NCBI RefSeq assembly: GCF_000718095.1
Contig: NZ_JOEI01000007.1
Coordinates: 310,001 to 374,000, forward strand
Source of the DNA: Streptomyces scopuliridis RB72
GTDB lineage: Bacteria > Actinomycetota > Actinomycetes > Streptomycetales > Streptomycetaceae
Reading direction: 5' to 3'
Length of the DNA stretch: 64,000 nt
In this document: piece after piece, positions 1-9,958 of the stretch
How positions within the stretch are numbered: the stretch's first letter is position 1
How the letters are laid out: each line of letters starts with the position of its first letter
Notes under the pieces: model-generated
Databases searched by the model: none
The model's input: the letters and a program-made list of their open reading frames with translations, nothing else
Told to the model about the DNA's origin: nothing
Translations under genes and position numbers: made by a program

Positions 1-648
1 GGACGTCTTGTCCGCGAAGCCGTGGATCTGGATGCCGGGGAGGCCGCGGGCGACGAGTTCCGCGCAGACCGCGTGGAAGACCGTGTCCGTACGGTGGGCG
101 ACGTCCGCGGCGTTCCCCTCGCCCGCCGCGCGGTGGGCACCGGCCACGACCAGCACCCCGCCGGGCACGCCGCGCAGGACGCCGGCGCCGAGGGTCTCGC
201 TGTACGCGTCGGCGACGGGGTGCGGCACCTGCACCGAGAAGTGGGCGGGCGCGTCGAGGTCGATGTACACCCGCCCCCAGCCGCGCACGCCCTCGCGGGC
301 CCGGTCGACGATCTCCGCGTACCGCCGCCCCTTCGCGGTGTCCCGGAGGATGTGTACGCCGAAGTCGACCTCGGCGAGCTTGCGTTCGGCCTCACCGCGC
401 TTGCCGTCGAGATAGAGTCCGACCCCGGCGGCGACGGTCTCGCGCTCGACGCGGTTGGGCGGCAGGAAACCGGCGTCGGGCACGGTGTCCGCGGCGAATC
501 CCGCGATCCGGCGTTCCAGATCGAGGTCGGTGCCGGTGGCGGGTGCGGAGGGTTCGTCGGAGTGCCGGTCCAGGACCGGGGTGACGATCACCACAGCTGC
601 CGCGATCAAGACCCCGACCAGCAGGCTTGCCATGATTGTTATCTTCAC
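1..648 (-). CDS. exported or membrane-anchored protein of unknown function, 3' end outside window
   Basis: An open minus-strand frame runs off the left edge, so the C-terminus is missing. The GTG at 648 is preferred over the in-frame ATG at 633 because it adds a lysine (MKITIM) before a hydrophobic stretch ending near residue 20, as in a signal peptide or N-terminal anchor. No clear ribosome binding site is visible. The mature part carries conserved-looking histidine motifs: VPHPVAD, AGAHR, DVAHRTD and QIHGF. I do not recognise the family with certainty. The histidine spacing recalls N-formylglutamate amidohydrolase or PGA-hydrolase metalloenzymes, but this is only a suggestion. It is divergent from the CapA gene with only 38 bases between the start codons, so the two genes probably share control and may act on the same polymer. 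Confidence 0.75.
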   Translation of the reverse strand, partial: MKITIMASLLVGVLIAAAVVIVTPVLDRHSDEPSAPATGTDLDLERRIAGFAADTVPDAGFLPPNRVERETVAAGVGLYLDGKRGEAERKLAEVDFGVHILRDTAKGRRYAEIVDRAREGVRGWGRVYIDLDAPAHFSVQVPHPVADAYSETLGAGVLRGVPGGVLVVAGAHRAAGEGNAADVAHRTDTVFHAVCAELVARGLPGIQIHGFADKTS

Positions 649-686
649 GGTCGGAGATCGTGTCATATGACGTTCAAAATACCTAT

Positions 687-1988
687 GTGAAGCTACCCCT
701 CCCTCTCCTCCGCGGGCGACGCGCCGCTGCCCGTACGGTCTCCCGTACGGCCCTCCGCACCGCCGCGACAGCCTGTCTCGCCACCTGTCTCGCCACGGCC
801 GTCGCGGGCTGTTCCGTACTCGGCTCCGGCGACGGGGGCGCGGACGCCAAGGGAGGCGGAGGCCCGTCGTTCACGGTCGCCGCGGCCGGTGACGTACTGA
901 TCCATCCCCCGCTGACGGATCAGGCGAGGAAGGACGCGAAGGCCACGGGCGGCAAGGCCGGGACCCTCGACTTCGCGCCGCTGATGGCCGGGGTGAAGCC
1001 GGTGATCAGCAAGGCGGATCTGGCGATCTGCCACATGGAGCCGGTGGTCGCCAAGAAGGGCGGGCCCTACGAGGGGTTCCCGAACTTCCAGGTCCCGCCG
1101 GAGATCACCACCACGCTCAAGGACATCGGCTACGACACCTGCTCGACGGCGTCGAACCACTCGATCGACCACGGCGAGGCAGGGGTGCGCCGCACCCTGG
1201 ACGCACTCGACGCGGCCGGTCTCAAGCACACGGGCTCGGCCAGGAGCGAGGCCGAATGGGAGAAACCGCTCATCATGGACGTGAAGGGCGTGAAGGTGGC
1301 GCAGATCTCCTTCGCGTTCGGCTTCGTCCGTAACGAAGTTCCCGCGGACAAGCCCTGGTTGGCCAACAAGACGTCCTTCAAGGCGATCAAGGAAGCCGAG
1401 CAGCGGGCCCGCAAGGCGGGTGCGGACGTGGTCATCCTCAGCATCCACTGGGGACGTGAGTACCAGTCGGCGCCGAGCACCTCACAGCTGGAGCTGGCGC
1501 GCCGTATCGCGAAGAAGACCGGCATCAATCTGGTGATCGGGCACCACGCCCATGTCGTGCAGCCGATGGAGAAGATCGGCAACACCTGGATCGCCTACGG
1601 CCTCGGCAACCAGATGGCCCGGCACGAGGTGCCGAACGGCCAGTCCGAGGAGGGGGCCATCGGCTGGTTCACCTTCACCAAGCGCGGCGGCGAGTGGGAC
1701 GTACAGGCGCAGTACCTGCCGACGTTCGTCGATGTGCCGCCGGAGCCGGAGGACCCGGAGCAGCCCGACAAGCTCCCGACGGGCGCGGTCACGGACTACC
1801 GGCTGGTGAATGTGGCGCGGGCGCTCAAGAACGGCAAGCCGGAGAGCGGCACACCGGACGAGGGGAAGAAGTACACCGAGGTGCAACTCGCCCGTTACCG
1901 GCTGGCCTTCGACCGTACACAAGGCACCATGCTGAATCGCGGCGCGGTGAAGGACGGCCTGACACCTCTTGAGGAGCCGCCCAACTAG
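687..1988 (+). CDS. pgsA: CapA/PgsA-family PGA synthesis lipoprotein
   Basis: CapA/PgsA proteins are membrane-attached members of a metallophosphatase-like fold needed for PGA polymerisation or transport. The GTG at 687 is chosen because it starts a typical lipoprotein signal with basic residues, a hydrophobic stretch and the lipobox VAGC at residues 39-42. The frame stays open upstream to 636 but that extension is not signal-like. Family motifs visible in order are AAGDVLIH, CHMEP, SNHSIDHG, SIHWGREY, GHHAHVVQ and GLGN. The length, 433 residues, fits the family. It precedes the sensor and the pgsB-pgsC pair on the same strand, but a 344-base gap with a likely terminator and an operator-like palindrome suggests separate promoters. 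In Bacillus pgsA follows pgsC, so the order here differs. The family call is firm; its exact role here is inferred from context. Confidence 0.88.
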   Translation: MKLPLPLLRGRRAAARTVSRTALRTAATACLATCLATAVAGCSVLGSGDGGADAKGGGGPSFTVAAAGDVLIHPPLTDQARKDAKATGGKAGTLDFAPLMAGVKPVISKADLAICHMEPVVAKKGGPYEGFPNFQVPPEITTTLKDIGYDTCSTASNHSIDHGEAGVRRTLDALDAAGLKHTGSARSEAEWEKPLIMDVKGVKVAQISFAFGFVRNEVPADKPWLANKTSFKAIKEAEQRARKAGADVVILSIHWGREYQSAPSTSQLELARRIAKKTGINLVIGHHAHVVQPMEKIGNTWIAYGLGNQMARHEVPNGQSEEGAIGWFTFTKRGGEWDVQAQYLPTFVDVPPEPEDPEQPDKLPTGAVTDYRLVNVARALKNGKPESGTPDEGKKYTEVQLARYRLAFDRTQGTMLNRGAVKDGLTPLEEPPN

Positions 1989-2008
1989 CTTGCGTCCGGC
2001 GACTTTTC

Positions 2009-2060
2009 GGTCCGCCGGGGTCTTCGGCCGCAGATCTGACGGCCCAAAGCCTGGCGGACC
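2009..2060. terminator. possible terminator after the CapA gene
   Basis: GGTCCGCC at 2009-2016 and GGCGGACC at 2053-2060 are exact inverted repeats enclosing a GC-rich loop, 20 bases after the CapA stop. There is no T-tract, as is usual in Streptomyces. The long loop makes this a weak call. Confidence 0.35.
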
Positions 2061-2130
2061 GGAGTCCCTTCGGCACGATTCCCCCTGACGGGGTCTGTCG
2101 GCCGAGGGTTCCGCATGTCCGGTACGTAAC

Positions 2131-2145
2131 ATCTGTAATACAGAT
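2131..2145. promoter_or_regulatory. 15-bp perfect palindrome, candidate operator upstream of the sensor-pgsBC genes
   Basis: ATCTGTA-A-TACAGAT is a perfect odd-centred palindrome about 190 bases upstream of the sensor gene. It is AT-rich in a very GC-rich setting and sits in a 344-base gap that holds no gene. This is typical of a binding site for a dimeric repressor, but no regulator gene lies next to it. Confidence 0.5.
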
Positions 2146-2332
2146 CACACGCGCTGTTGTCCGATTTTGCACAACCATTCGATGGCGCGACCGGTCCTTA
2201 TTTCGCGCGTGGGACGCGTGGGAGCGGTGGGGGAAATCCCCCCTACCCCTCATGCCCACACGCACTCGACTTCACGCCTGCGCGCACGCGCGCGTTCCGG
2301 CGCTGCCCGCACCACGCTGAGAGAGGTACCCC

Positions 2333-4633
2333 ATGGCCGTTTCGTCGGCGAAACGGCGGCACAAGGTCCGCAGACGGGCCGACATGTCGCTCCTGGGCGG
2401 CATACGCCCGCCGATCGCGGTCCTCTCGGCCCTGCTGCTCGCGCTGGCCGGGCTCACGGCGCTCGGGTTCGGCAAGCCGGACAACGAGCCCCTGCCCACG
2501 GCCGTACGCACCTCTCAGCAGCACTTCGCCGAGGACGGCGCCATCGCGTTGCGGGCGTCGCTCGACGAGTCCATCACCGACCTGAACCGGACCGCGGCGC
2601 TCTTCAACGCGGGCGACCCGGTCTCCGCGGACACCGTCCTCGACAAGCTCGGGAACGTCTACCAGAAGTGGCGCGGCTCGGCGATCGTCGAGATCACGTC
2701 GGGCAAGCTGCTCGCGGCACGCGGCGAGAACGTCCCGCTCCTCGCGGTCGACCGGGAGAAGCTGTCCGAGAAGGACGGTCTCGCGCCCCGGATGGTCCGG
2801 CTGAAGAACGGCGAGACACGGCTGCTCACCTTCGCCCTGCTGTCCTGGGAAGGGAAGCCGCAGCAGCTCCTGATCACCTCGAACAGCCTGAAGGTCCCGG
2901 GCATCAGTCTCGGCAAGTTCCGGGTGATCGCCGTGGTCGACTCGGGCGGCACGATCCTCAGCAGCGACGGACTCCGGGCCGCCGAGGACATCCCCTCGAA
3001 AACCGTCGAGGACGAGGTCAAGGAGACCAAGAAGCAGCTCCGCACCTTCGCGAAGCTCGCCGCCGAGAAGTCCGCCGCGAACCCCGTCACCACCAAGGAG
3101 CCGGGCTCCGGCGGGTTCTTCGGCGTCAGCGGCACCATGACCGGCTCCCGCATCAGCCAGGAGCGTCCGGTCGTCGGTTACGCCACGCTCGCCGCGCCCG
3201 AGGCCGGCGGGTCCACCGACGCGACCGGCCTCGGGCTGTCCGTGGTCACCCTGGTGACCGTCCCCGAGAACACCAGCCGGGTGACCGACCCGCTGTTCGG
3301 CCTGGTGGCCGCCGCCGCGCTGCTCGTGATCGGCGCGCTGGCGGTGGCCCTGCTGCTCGGTACGGTCCAGCGCCCGCTGATCCGGCTCTTCTTGGAGAGC
3401 CGCCGCCTCAGCCGCGGCGATCTCACCCGGCCGGTGACCGTGCCCCGCTTCGGCGAGGCGCGCCGGATCGGGGACGCGCTGGAGCGGCTGCGGCTGCAAC
3501 TGCTCGGCGGTACGCCCGCGGAGACGAGCGACGGTAACGACGACGCCAAGCGGCGGCGCGGACGGCGCGTCGGCACCCGCGCCCTGCTCGCCGGCGGCGG
3601 GATCCTGCTGCTCATCTGGTCCGCCCCGATGATGCTGCTGCTCAACCGCGCCGGTGACACCATCGTCGTACCGCAGCAGCTCGTCAACGACCAGCGCGAC
3701 CGCACCGACACCCTCACCGACCGGGTGCGCCGCGCCCTCAACGAGGGCCACGCCGACCTGCTGTCCGTCGCCACTCTCATCGGTGACCAGACCGCGCCCG
3801 CGGACATGGCGACCGTCCTCGAACGCACCATGACCGAGCACCCGCGCTACCGCTCGCTGTACGTGCTCTCCCCCGACGGCACGGTCCTCGCCAAGGCGGG
3901 CGACAGCCCGCAGCACCCCGGCGGCAAGCGCACGGGCAACGCCCCGATCGCCGTGCTCAGCACCGACTCCAAGGAACCGCAGGTCGCCGGATACGCCGAA
4001 CTGCCCGGCCGGGACGGCGCGCTCGTGGTCGGCGAGTTCCGCGTCGACTTCCTCAACTCGCTGCTCAAGCGCCCCGGCCTCGGCCAGATACGGATCGTCG
4101 ACGCCGAGCGCCGGATCGTGGGCGCCAACACCGGCTACCGGGCGTTCCAGAAGCTGCCCTCCAGCAGGCTCGACTCGCTGGTCTCGGCCACCGGCCAGAA
4201 GGTCGGCCTCAGCCCGCGCCCCAGCGGGGTGCTCTTCCGCGACGGTGACGGCATCCAGATCGCCGCGGCGGCCCCGTTCGCCGGCGGCGGCGCCGCGAAG
4301 TCGCTCGGCTGGACCGTCGTCAGCTGGCAGCCCGCCTCCGCCCTCGCCATCCCCGAGTACAGCGCGCAGAACCGTACGGTGCTCGCCGGGCTGCTCGGGG
4401 TCACGGCAGCCGCCGCCTGTCTGGGCTGGCTGCACATCGTGGTCGTACGTCCGCTGCGCGAACTGGCCAGGCAGGCCGAGACGCTGGCCGACGGCGACCG
4501 CCGCACCGTCCTCTACCCGCGCCATCACGACGAGGTCGGGGCCATCACACGCTCCCTGGAACTGCTCCGCCAGCAGCTCCAGGAGCAGCGCAGGCGCGAA
4601 GGCGCGCCGTCGGCCCTCGCCGAAAGGATCTGA
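2333..4633 (+). CDS. tandem membrane sensor with two HAMP domains and no output domain
   Basis: A 766-residue membrane protein built from two similar halves. Each half has a transmembrane helix (about 25-47 and 420-440), an extracytoplasmic sensing region of roughly 240-280 residues, a second helix (about 325-347 and 682-702) and a cytoplasmic HAMP-like segment (LLGTVQRPLIRLFLESRRLSRGDLTRPV and its counterpart near the end contain the typical P...EL and GD...R patterns). The protein stops after the second HAMP, so there is no kinase, cyclase or methyl-accepting domain. The start is supported by GAGAGG a few bases upstream of the ATG. Only six bases separate its stop from pgsB, so it is almost certainly co-transcribed with the polymer synthase genes. 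It may sense the cell surface or organise the synthase; that role is inference. Confidence 0.85.
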   Translation: MAVSSAKRRHKVRRRADMSLLGGIRPPIAVLSALLLALAGLTALGFGKPDNEPLPTAVRTSQQHFAEDGAIALRASLDESITDLNRTAALFNAGDPVSADTVLDKLGNVYQKWRGSAIVEITSGKLLAARGENVPLLAVDREKLSEKDGLAPRMVRLKNGETRLLTFALLSWEGKPQQLLITSNSLKVPGISLGKFRVIAVVDSGGTILSSDGLRAAEDIPSKTVEDEVKETKKQLRTFAKLAAEKSAANPVTTKEPGSGGFFGVSGTMTGSRISQERPVVGYATLAAPEAGGSTDATGLGLSVVTLVTVPENTSRVTDPLFGLVAAAALLVIGALAVALLLGTVQRPLIRLFLESRRLSRGDLTRPVTVPRFGEARRIGDALERLRLQLLGGTPAETSDGNDDAKRRRGRRVGTRALLAGGGILLLIWSAPMMLLLNRAGDTIVVPQQLVNDQRDRTDTLTDRVRRALNEGHADLLSVATLIGDQTAPADMATVLERTMTEHPRYRSLYVLSPDGTVLAKAGDSPQHPGGKRTGNAPIAVLSTDSKEPQVAGYAELPGRDGALVVGEFRVDFLNSLLKRPGLGQIRIVDAERRIVGANTGYRAFQKLPSSRLDSLVSATGQKVGLSPRPSGVLFRDGDGIQIAAAAPFAGGGAAKSLGWTVVSWQPASALAIPEYSAQNRTVLAGLLGVTAAAACLGWLHIVVVRPLRELARQAETLADGDRRTVLYPRHHDEVGAITRSLELLRQQLQEQRRREGAPSALAERI

Positions 4634-4639
4634 CCGACC

Positions 4640-6385
4640 GTGCTCTTCCTCTATTTCGTGCTGCTCGTGTGCAGCGCGATCCTGCTGGTCGCCGGACTCG
4701 TCGAACAGCGACGGCACTTCACCAACCTGAACCGCATACCCTCCCGGGTGCTGGTCAACGGCATCCGCGGCAAGTCGTCCATCACCCGGCTGTGCGCGGG
4801 CGCGCTGCGCGGCGGCGAGCTGATCACGGTCGCCAAGACCACCGGTACGGCGGCCCGGTTCATCCACCCGGACGCGACCGAGGAGCCCGTCTACCGCAAG
4901 TTCGGCATCGCCAACGTGGTGGAGCAGATCGGCATCGTGCGCCGGGCCGCCGCGTACAACCCCGACGCGCTGGTGATCGAGTGCATGGCCGTCATGCCGG
5001 CGCTCCAGGAGATCAACCAGTCGAAGCTGATCCGGTCCACGATCGGGGTGCTGTGCAACGTACGTGAGGACCATCTCGCCGAGATGGGCCCGACCCTCGA
5101 CGACGTGGCGCGCTCGCTCTCCCGCTCCATGCCGGAGGACGGCATCTGTGTCACCGCGGAGAAGGACCGGTTCGCGATCCTCCAGGAGGAGGCCGACGCC
5201 CGGAACTGCCAGCTGATCTACGCGGATCCGGAGACGGTCTCCGACGAGGAGCTGCGCGGCTTCAGCTGGTTCACGTTCAAGGAGAACGTGGCCATCGCGC
5301 TGAAGGTCGCCGAACTGCTGGGCGTGGAGCGCGAGACCGCGCTCCAGGGGATGTACGACGCGCCGCCGGACCCGGGTGTCCTCTCCGTGGAGCGCTACCT
5401 CACGCCGGACGCCAAGCGGCTGCGGTTCGCGAACGTCTTCGCGGCGAACGACCCCGAGTCGACGCTGATGAACATCAACCAGCTGCTCGATCTGGGCGCG
5501 ATCAACCGTCCGCTCCATGTGGTCATCAACTGCCGTCCCGACCGGGTCGAGCGCAATGGCCAGATGGGCGAGATCATCCCCGAACTCCAGCCGGAGAAGG
5601 TCTTCGTCATCGGCCATCCGGCGAAGAGCGCCATCGACGCGATCCCGGCCGAGTGGCGCTCGCGCGCGGTCGACCTGGGCGGCGACAAGCGCGACCCCGA
5701 GGAGTTCATGCGCGAGCTGCTCGGCATGCTCGGGCCCGACTCCTCACTGGTCGCGATCGGCAATATCCACGGCCAGGGTGAGCTGCTGCTCGAACACCTC
5801 GCGGAGCTGCCGCCGGACGAGACGCCGGACCCGGAGGACGGGCCCGCCGACCCGCCCGCCGCCGTTCACACCCCGGCAGAGAGCCAGGGGCAGATCCCGG
5901 CTCAGGCCCAGGTGTCGGACACCGTCGCCATCCCGGTCGTCTCCGCCGACGCCCGACCCGGGACCGCCCCGCAGCAGAACCAGCAGAACTCGCAGGGGCA
6001 GCAGGGGCAGCAGGGGCAGCAGGAGCACCCGCGTCATGACGAGACGGTGGCGCTGGTCCGCTACGCGCCGCGCCTCGACCCGTTCCAGCCCTACCCGGAG
6101 GCGTACGAGCAGCGCTACCAGCAGCGTCCCGCCGCCGGACCGCCGCGCGAGCGCGGCCTGTTCGAACCGGTCCAGATGCCGGAACCGACACAGGAGCAGA
6201 CGCCGGCCCCGCAGTCGGCCCCGCAGCCGGGCAGCTCGCAGCCCGGCCCGTACGGCTCCGGCGATCCCGCGCAGCACCACCCCTCGTCCCACCAGCAGCC
6301 GCACCACCCCGAGTACCCGCAGCTCCCGCACTCCCCGAACCCCTCGCACTCCGTGGCGCCGCAGAACCCAGGAGAACCCCGTTGA
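4640..6385 (+). CDS. pgsB: poly-gamma-glutamate synthase, Mur-ligase-like subunit PgsB/CapB
   Basis: PgsB is the ATP-dependent amide ligase that joins glutamate units through the gamma-carboxyl at the membrane. The GTG start has AAAGGA upstream. Residues 3-22 form an N-terminal membrane anchor, and the P-loop GIRGKSS lies at 41-47 as in CapB proteins. ECMAVMPALQ, NVREDHLAEMGP and NCRPDR are further family-like blocks. The catalytic part ends near residue 395, the usual CapB length. The remaining about 185 residues are an unusual Pro/Gln-rich, probably disordered tail containing a short GQQ repeat. The stop overlaps the pgsC start, indicating translational coupling. Family assignment is confident; the tail's purpose is unknown. 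Confidence 0.93.
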   Translation: MLFLYFVLLVCSAILLVAGLVEQRRHFTNLNRIPSRVLVNGIRGKSSITRLCAGALRGGELITVAKTTGTAARFIHPDATEEPVYRKFGIANVVEQIGIVRRAAAYNPDALVIECMAVMPALQEINQSKLIRSTIGVLCNVREDHLAEMGPTLDDVARSLSRSMPEDGICVTAEKDRFAILQEEADARNCQLIYADPETVSDEELRGFSWFTFKENVAIALKVAELLGVERETALQGMYDAPPDPGVLSVERYLTPDAKRLRFANVFAANDPESTLMNINQLLDLGAINRPLHVVINCRPDRVERNGQMGEIIPELQPEKVFVIGHPAKSAIDAIPAEWRSRAVDLGGDKRDPEEFMRELLGMLGPDSSLVAIGNIHGQGELLLEHLAELPPDETPDPEDGPADPPAAVHTPAESQGQIPAQAQVSDTVAIPVVSADARPGTAPQQNQQNSQGQQGQQGQQEHPRHDETVALVRYAPRLDPFQPYPEAYEQRYQQRPAAGPPRERGLFEPVQMPEPTQEQTPAPQSAPQPGSSQPGPYGSGDPAQHHPSSHQQPHHPEYPQLPHSPNPSHSVAPQNPGEPR

Positions 6386-6864
6386 TCCCCGCAGTCCTCA
6401 CCCCCGAGATCGCCGCGATCGGCATCGGTCTGGGCCTGATGTTCTCCCTGATCTGCTATCTCACGACGAACCTCTCCCCCGGCGGCATGATCACGCCGGG
6501 CTGGCTGGCGCTGACCCTCGTCGAGGACCTCCAGCGCGCGGCCATGGTCGTCGGCGTGACCGTACTGACGTACGCGACCACGCTGCTCGTCCAGCGCTTC
6601 GTGATCCTCTACGGAAAGCGCCTGTTCTCCGCGGTCGTCATGATCGGTGTGCTCCTCCAGGGCACTGTGATGATCGTTCTCTCGCTCGAATTCCCGCTGA
6701 TGTACGCGAACCAGACGCTCGGCTTCATCGTCCCGGGTCTGATCGCCTACCAGCTCGTACGCCAGCCCAAGGGCGCGACCATCCTCGCCACCGGCACGGT
6801 CACGCTCACGGCCTATGTAGTCCTCACCGCCGGCATCCTGCTCGGCGCCCTGCCGTCAGCCTGA
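6382..6864 (+). CDS. pgsC: poly-gamma-glutamate synthase membrane subunit PgsC/CapC
   Basis: A 160-residue, almost wholly hydrophobic protein with about five membrane segments, close to the length of Bacillus PgsC (149). PgsC is the small integral membrane partner of PgsB in the synthase. Conserved-looking blocks are LICYLTTNLSPGGMITPGWLAL and the final GATILATGTVTL region. The start is a TTG at 6382 inside the pgsB stop (TTGA overlap), with GGAG eight bases upstream, so translation is coupled. The next gene begins 28 bases after its stop. Confidence 0.92.
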   Translation: MIPAVLTPEIAAIGIGLGLMFSLICYLTTNLSPGGMITPGWLALTLVEDLQRAAMVVGVTVLTYATTLLVQRFVILYGKRLFSAVVMIGVLLQGTVMIVLSLEFPLMYANQTLGFIVPGLIAYQLVRQPKGATILATGTVTLTAYVVLTAGILLGALPSA

Positions 6865-6892
6865 CCAGCCCACCCACGGGAGCCGAATCCTC

Positions 6893-7963
6893 ATGAGTGC
6901 CAAGTCCAAGCGCGGCCGTCCTGTCCTGCATGCCGCGACGGTCCTCGCGCTGCTGGCCGGCAGCGCCTATCTCACCGTTGAACTCCGCAAGGACGAGCAG
7001 GCGAAGGCGCCCGCCGTCCAGGCCATCACCGACATCCCCGCGCTGACGTCCGGGAACGGGAGCACGGCCGGCGAGCAGACCTGGGAGCGGCTGCAGAACC
7101 CGGCACGCTCGGTGCTGCGCGGCGGCGACGGCGACATCCTCGCCACCTTCACCGACGACGCGCGTACGGCGACCCTCACCGGCCCCAGCCGTACGTTCGA
7201 GGAGCCGACGAACACCAAGTCCCGGGTGGTCACCGAGAACTGGGTGCGGCTCATGCCGGAGGCGTGGAAGAAGGGCGCCGAGAAGGAGAAGTGGTTCAAG
7301 GACTGGTTCAAGGAGTACTACGGCAGCGAGGAGGACGACATCTTCGCGTTCGCCTTCCAGTACACCGAGGGCGCGCCCATCAAGAAGGACGACGAGGGCG
7401 TTCCGTACGCGGGCGACGCGTACTTCGGACCGATCGACGAGTCGAATCCCACGAACCGCCTGGAGCAGTCCGACTTCTACGACTACCTCGGCATCCCGTA
7501 CACCTTCCGGGACGGCACCACCATGCAGCCGGAGCAGCCGAAGTACCGTGCGCTGGACTGCTCGGGCTTCATCCGGACGGTGTTCGGCTATCGCGCCCGC
7601 TACCCGCTGATGGGGACCGACAAGGCCGGCGACGGTCTGCCGCGCACCGCCAACGGCATGACGCGCTCGGACGTCGGCGTGGACATCTACAAGCTGCAGG
7701 GCCCCGCCCCCTGGTACACGCGGCCGGAGTCCACCAGCAAGCTCCAGCCGGGCGACCTGGTGTTCTTCAAGATGGACAAGCGGACCGGGAACCGGATGGA
7801 CCATGTCGGCCTGTACGTGGGCAACGACACCGACGGCCACCAGATCTTCGTCTCCAGCCGCAAAGAGGTCAACGGCCCGACAATCGGCGACCAGGGCGGC
7901 ACCTCGCGCCTGGACGGGAACGGCTTCTACGCGGGGCTGCTGCGGGCGGCGAAGCGCCTCTGA
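6893..7963 (+). CDS. exported NlpC/P60 hydrolase of the PGA locus
   Basis: The protein (356 residues) has a short basic N-terminus and a hydrophobic helix at about 11-28, so it is exported or membrane-anchored. The C-terminal NlpC/P60 cysteine peptidase domain shows the catalytic cysteine in ALDCSGFIR (C223) and histidine in MDHVGLYVG (H304); the third polar residue is not clear by eye. The ATG has GGGAG nearby. NlpC/P60 enzymes cut gamma-glutamyl bonds, for example gamma-D-glutamyl-DAP in peptidoglycan, and Bacillus PgdS uses this fold to cleave PGA. Its place as last gene after pgsBC makes a role in PGA trimming or release the best guess, although peptidoglycan remodelling is possible. Confidence 0.87.
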   Translation: MSAKSKRGRPVLHAATVLALLAGSAYLTVELRKDEQAKAPAVQAITDIPALTSGNGSTAGEQTWERLQNPARSVLRGGDGDILATFTDDARTATLTGPSRTFEEPTNTKSRVVTENWVRLMPEAWKKGAEKEKWFKDWFKEYYGSEEDDIFAFAFQYTEGAPIKKDDEGVPYAGDAYFGPIDESNPTNRLEQSDFYDYLGIPYTFRDGTTMQPEQPKYRALDCSGFIRTVFGYRARYPLMGTDKAGDGLPRTANGMTRSDVGVDIYKLQGPAPWYTRPESTSKLQPGDLVFFKMDKRTGNRMDHVGLYVGNDTDGHQIFVSSRKEVNGPTIGDQGGTSRLDGNGFYAGLLRAAKRL

Positions 7964-7971
7964 CGTACGGC

Positions 7972-9720
<1,749 letters not shown>

Positions 9721-9877
9721 TGCGGCTCTCCACGTCTTTCCGTCTCACCGTTGTCCCACCCGGTGTGCCGACCCCCGACATCCTGCAAGACGCCCTCCCC
9801 GCGTCCGGCGTTGCCCGGGCGGCCGGCCGAGCGGGTGCCTCATGCAGATGGTCCGTTTCGGGACGCTAACACGTGAC

Positions 9878-9938
9878 GGCGGCCGGGGAGGACGCCATTT
9901 CCGGCGCCTTCCCCGGCCGCCGGGCCCCGGAGGGGCCC
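9878..9938. terminator. double hairpin terminator after the carboxypeptidase gene
   Basis: GGCGGCCGGGGA (9878-9889) pairs exactly with TCCCCGGCCGCC (9910-9921) across a 20-base loop. It is followed directly by GGGCCCC-GGA-GGGGCCC (9922-9938). The pair lies 20 bases beyond the stop of the minus-strand carboxypeptidase gene. Confidence 0.75.
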
Positions 9939-9958
9939 ACGGACACGCGTCCGGCGGA

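Noticed and set aside
636-686. start of the CapA gene at 636
   Set aside because: The resulting 17 residues would spoil the lipoprotein signal; the GTG at 687 yields a normal one.
2243-5617. 1124-codon minus-strand open frame
   Set aside because: It lies wholly over the sensor and pgsB genes in antisense. Composition is Arg/Gly/Asp-rich with no domain, and both plus-strand genes have family motifs. Long antisense frames are expected at this GC content.
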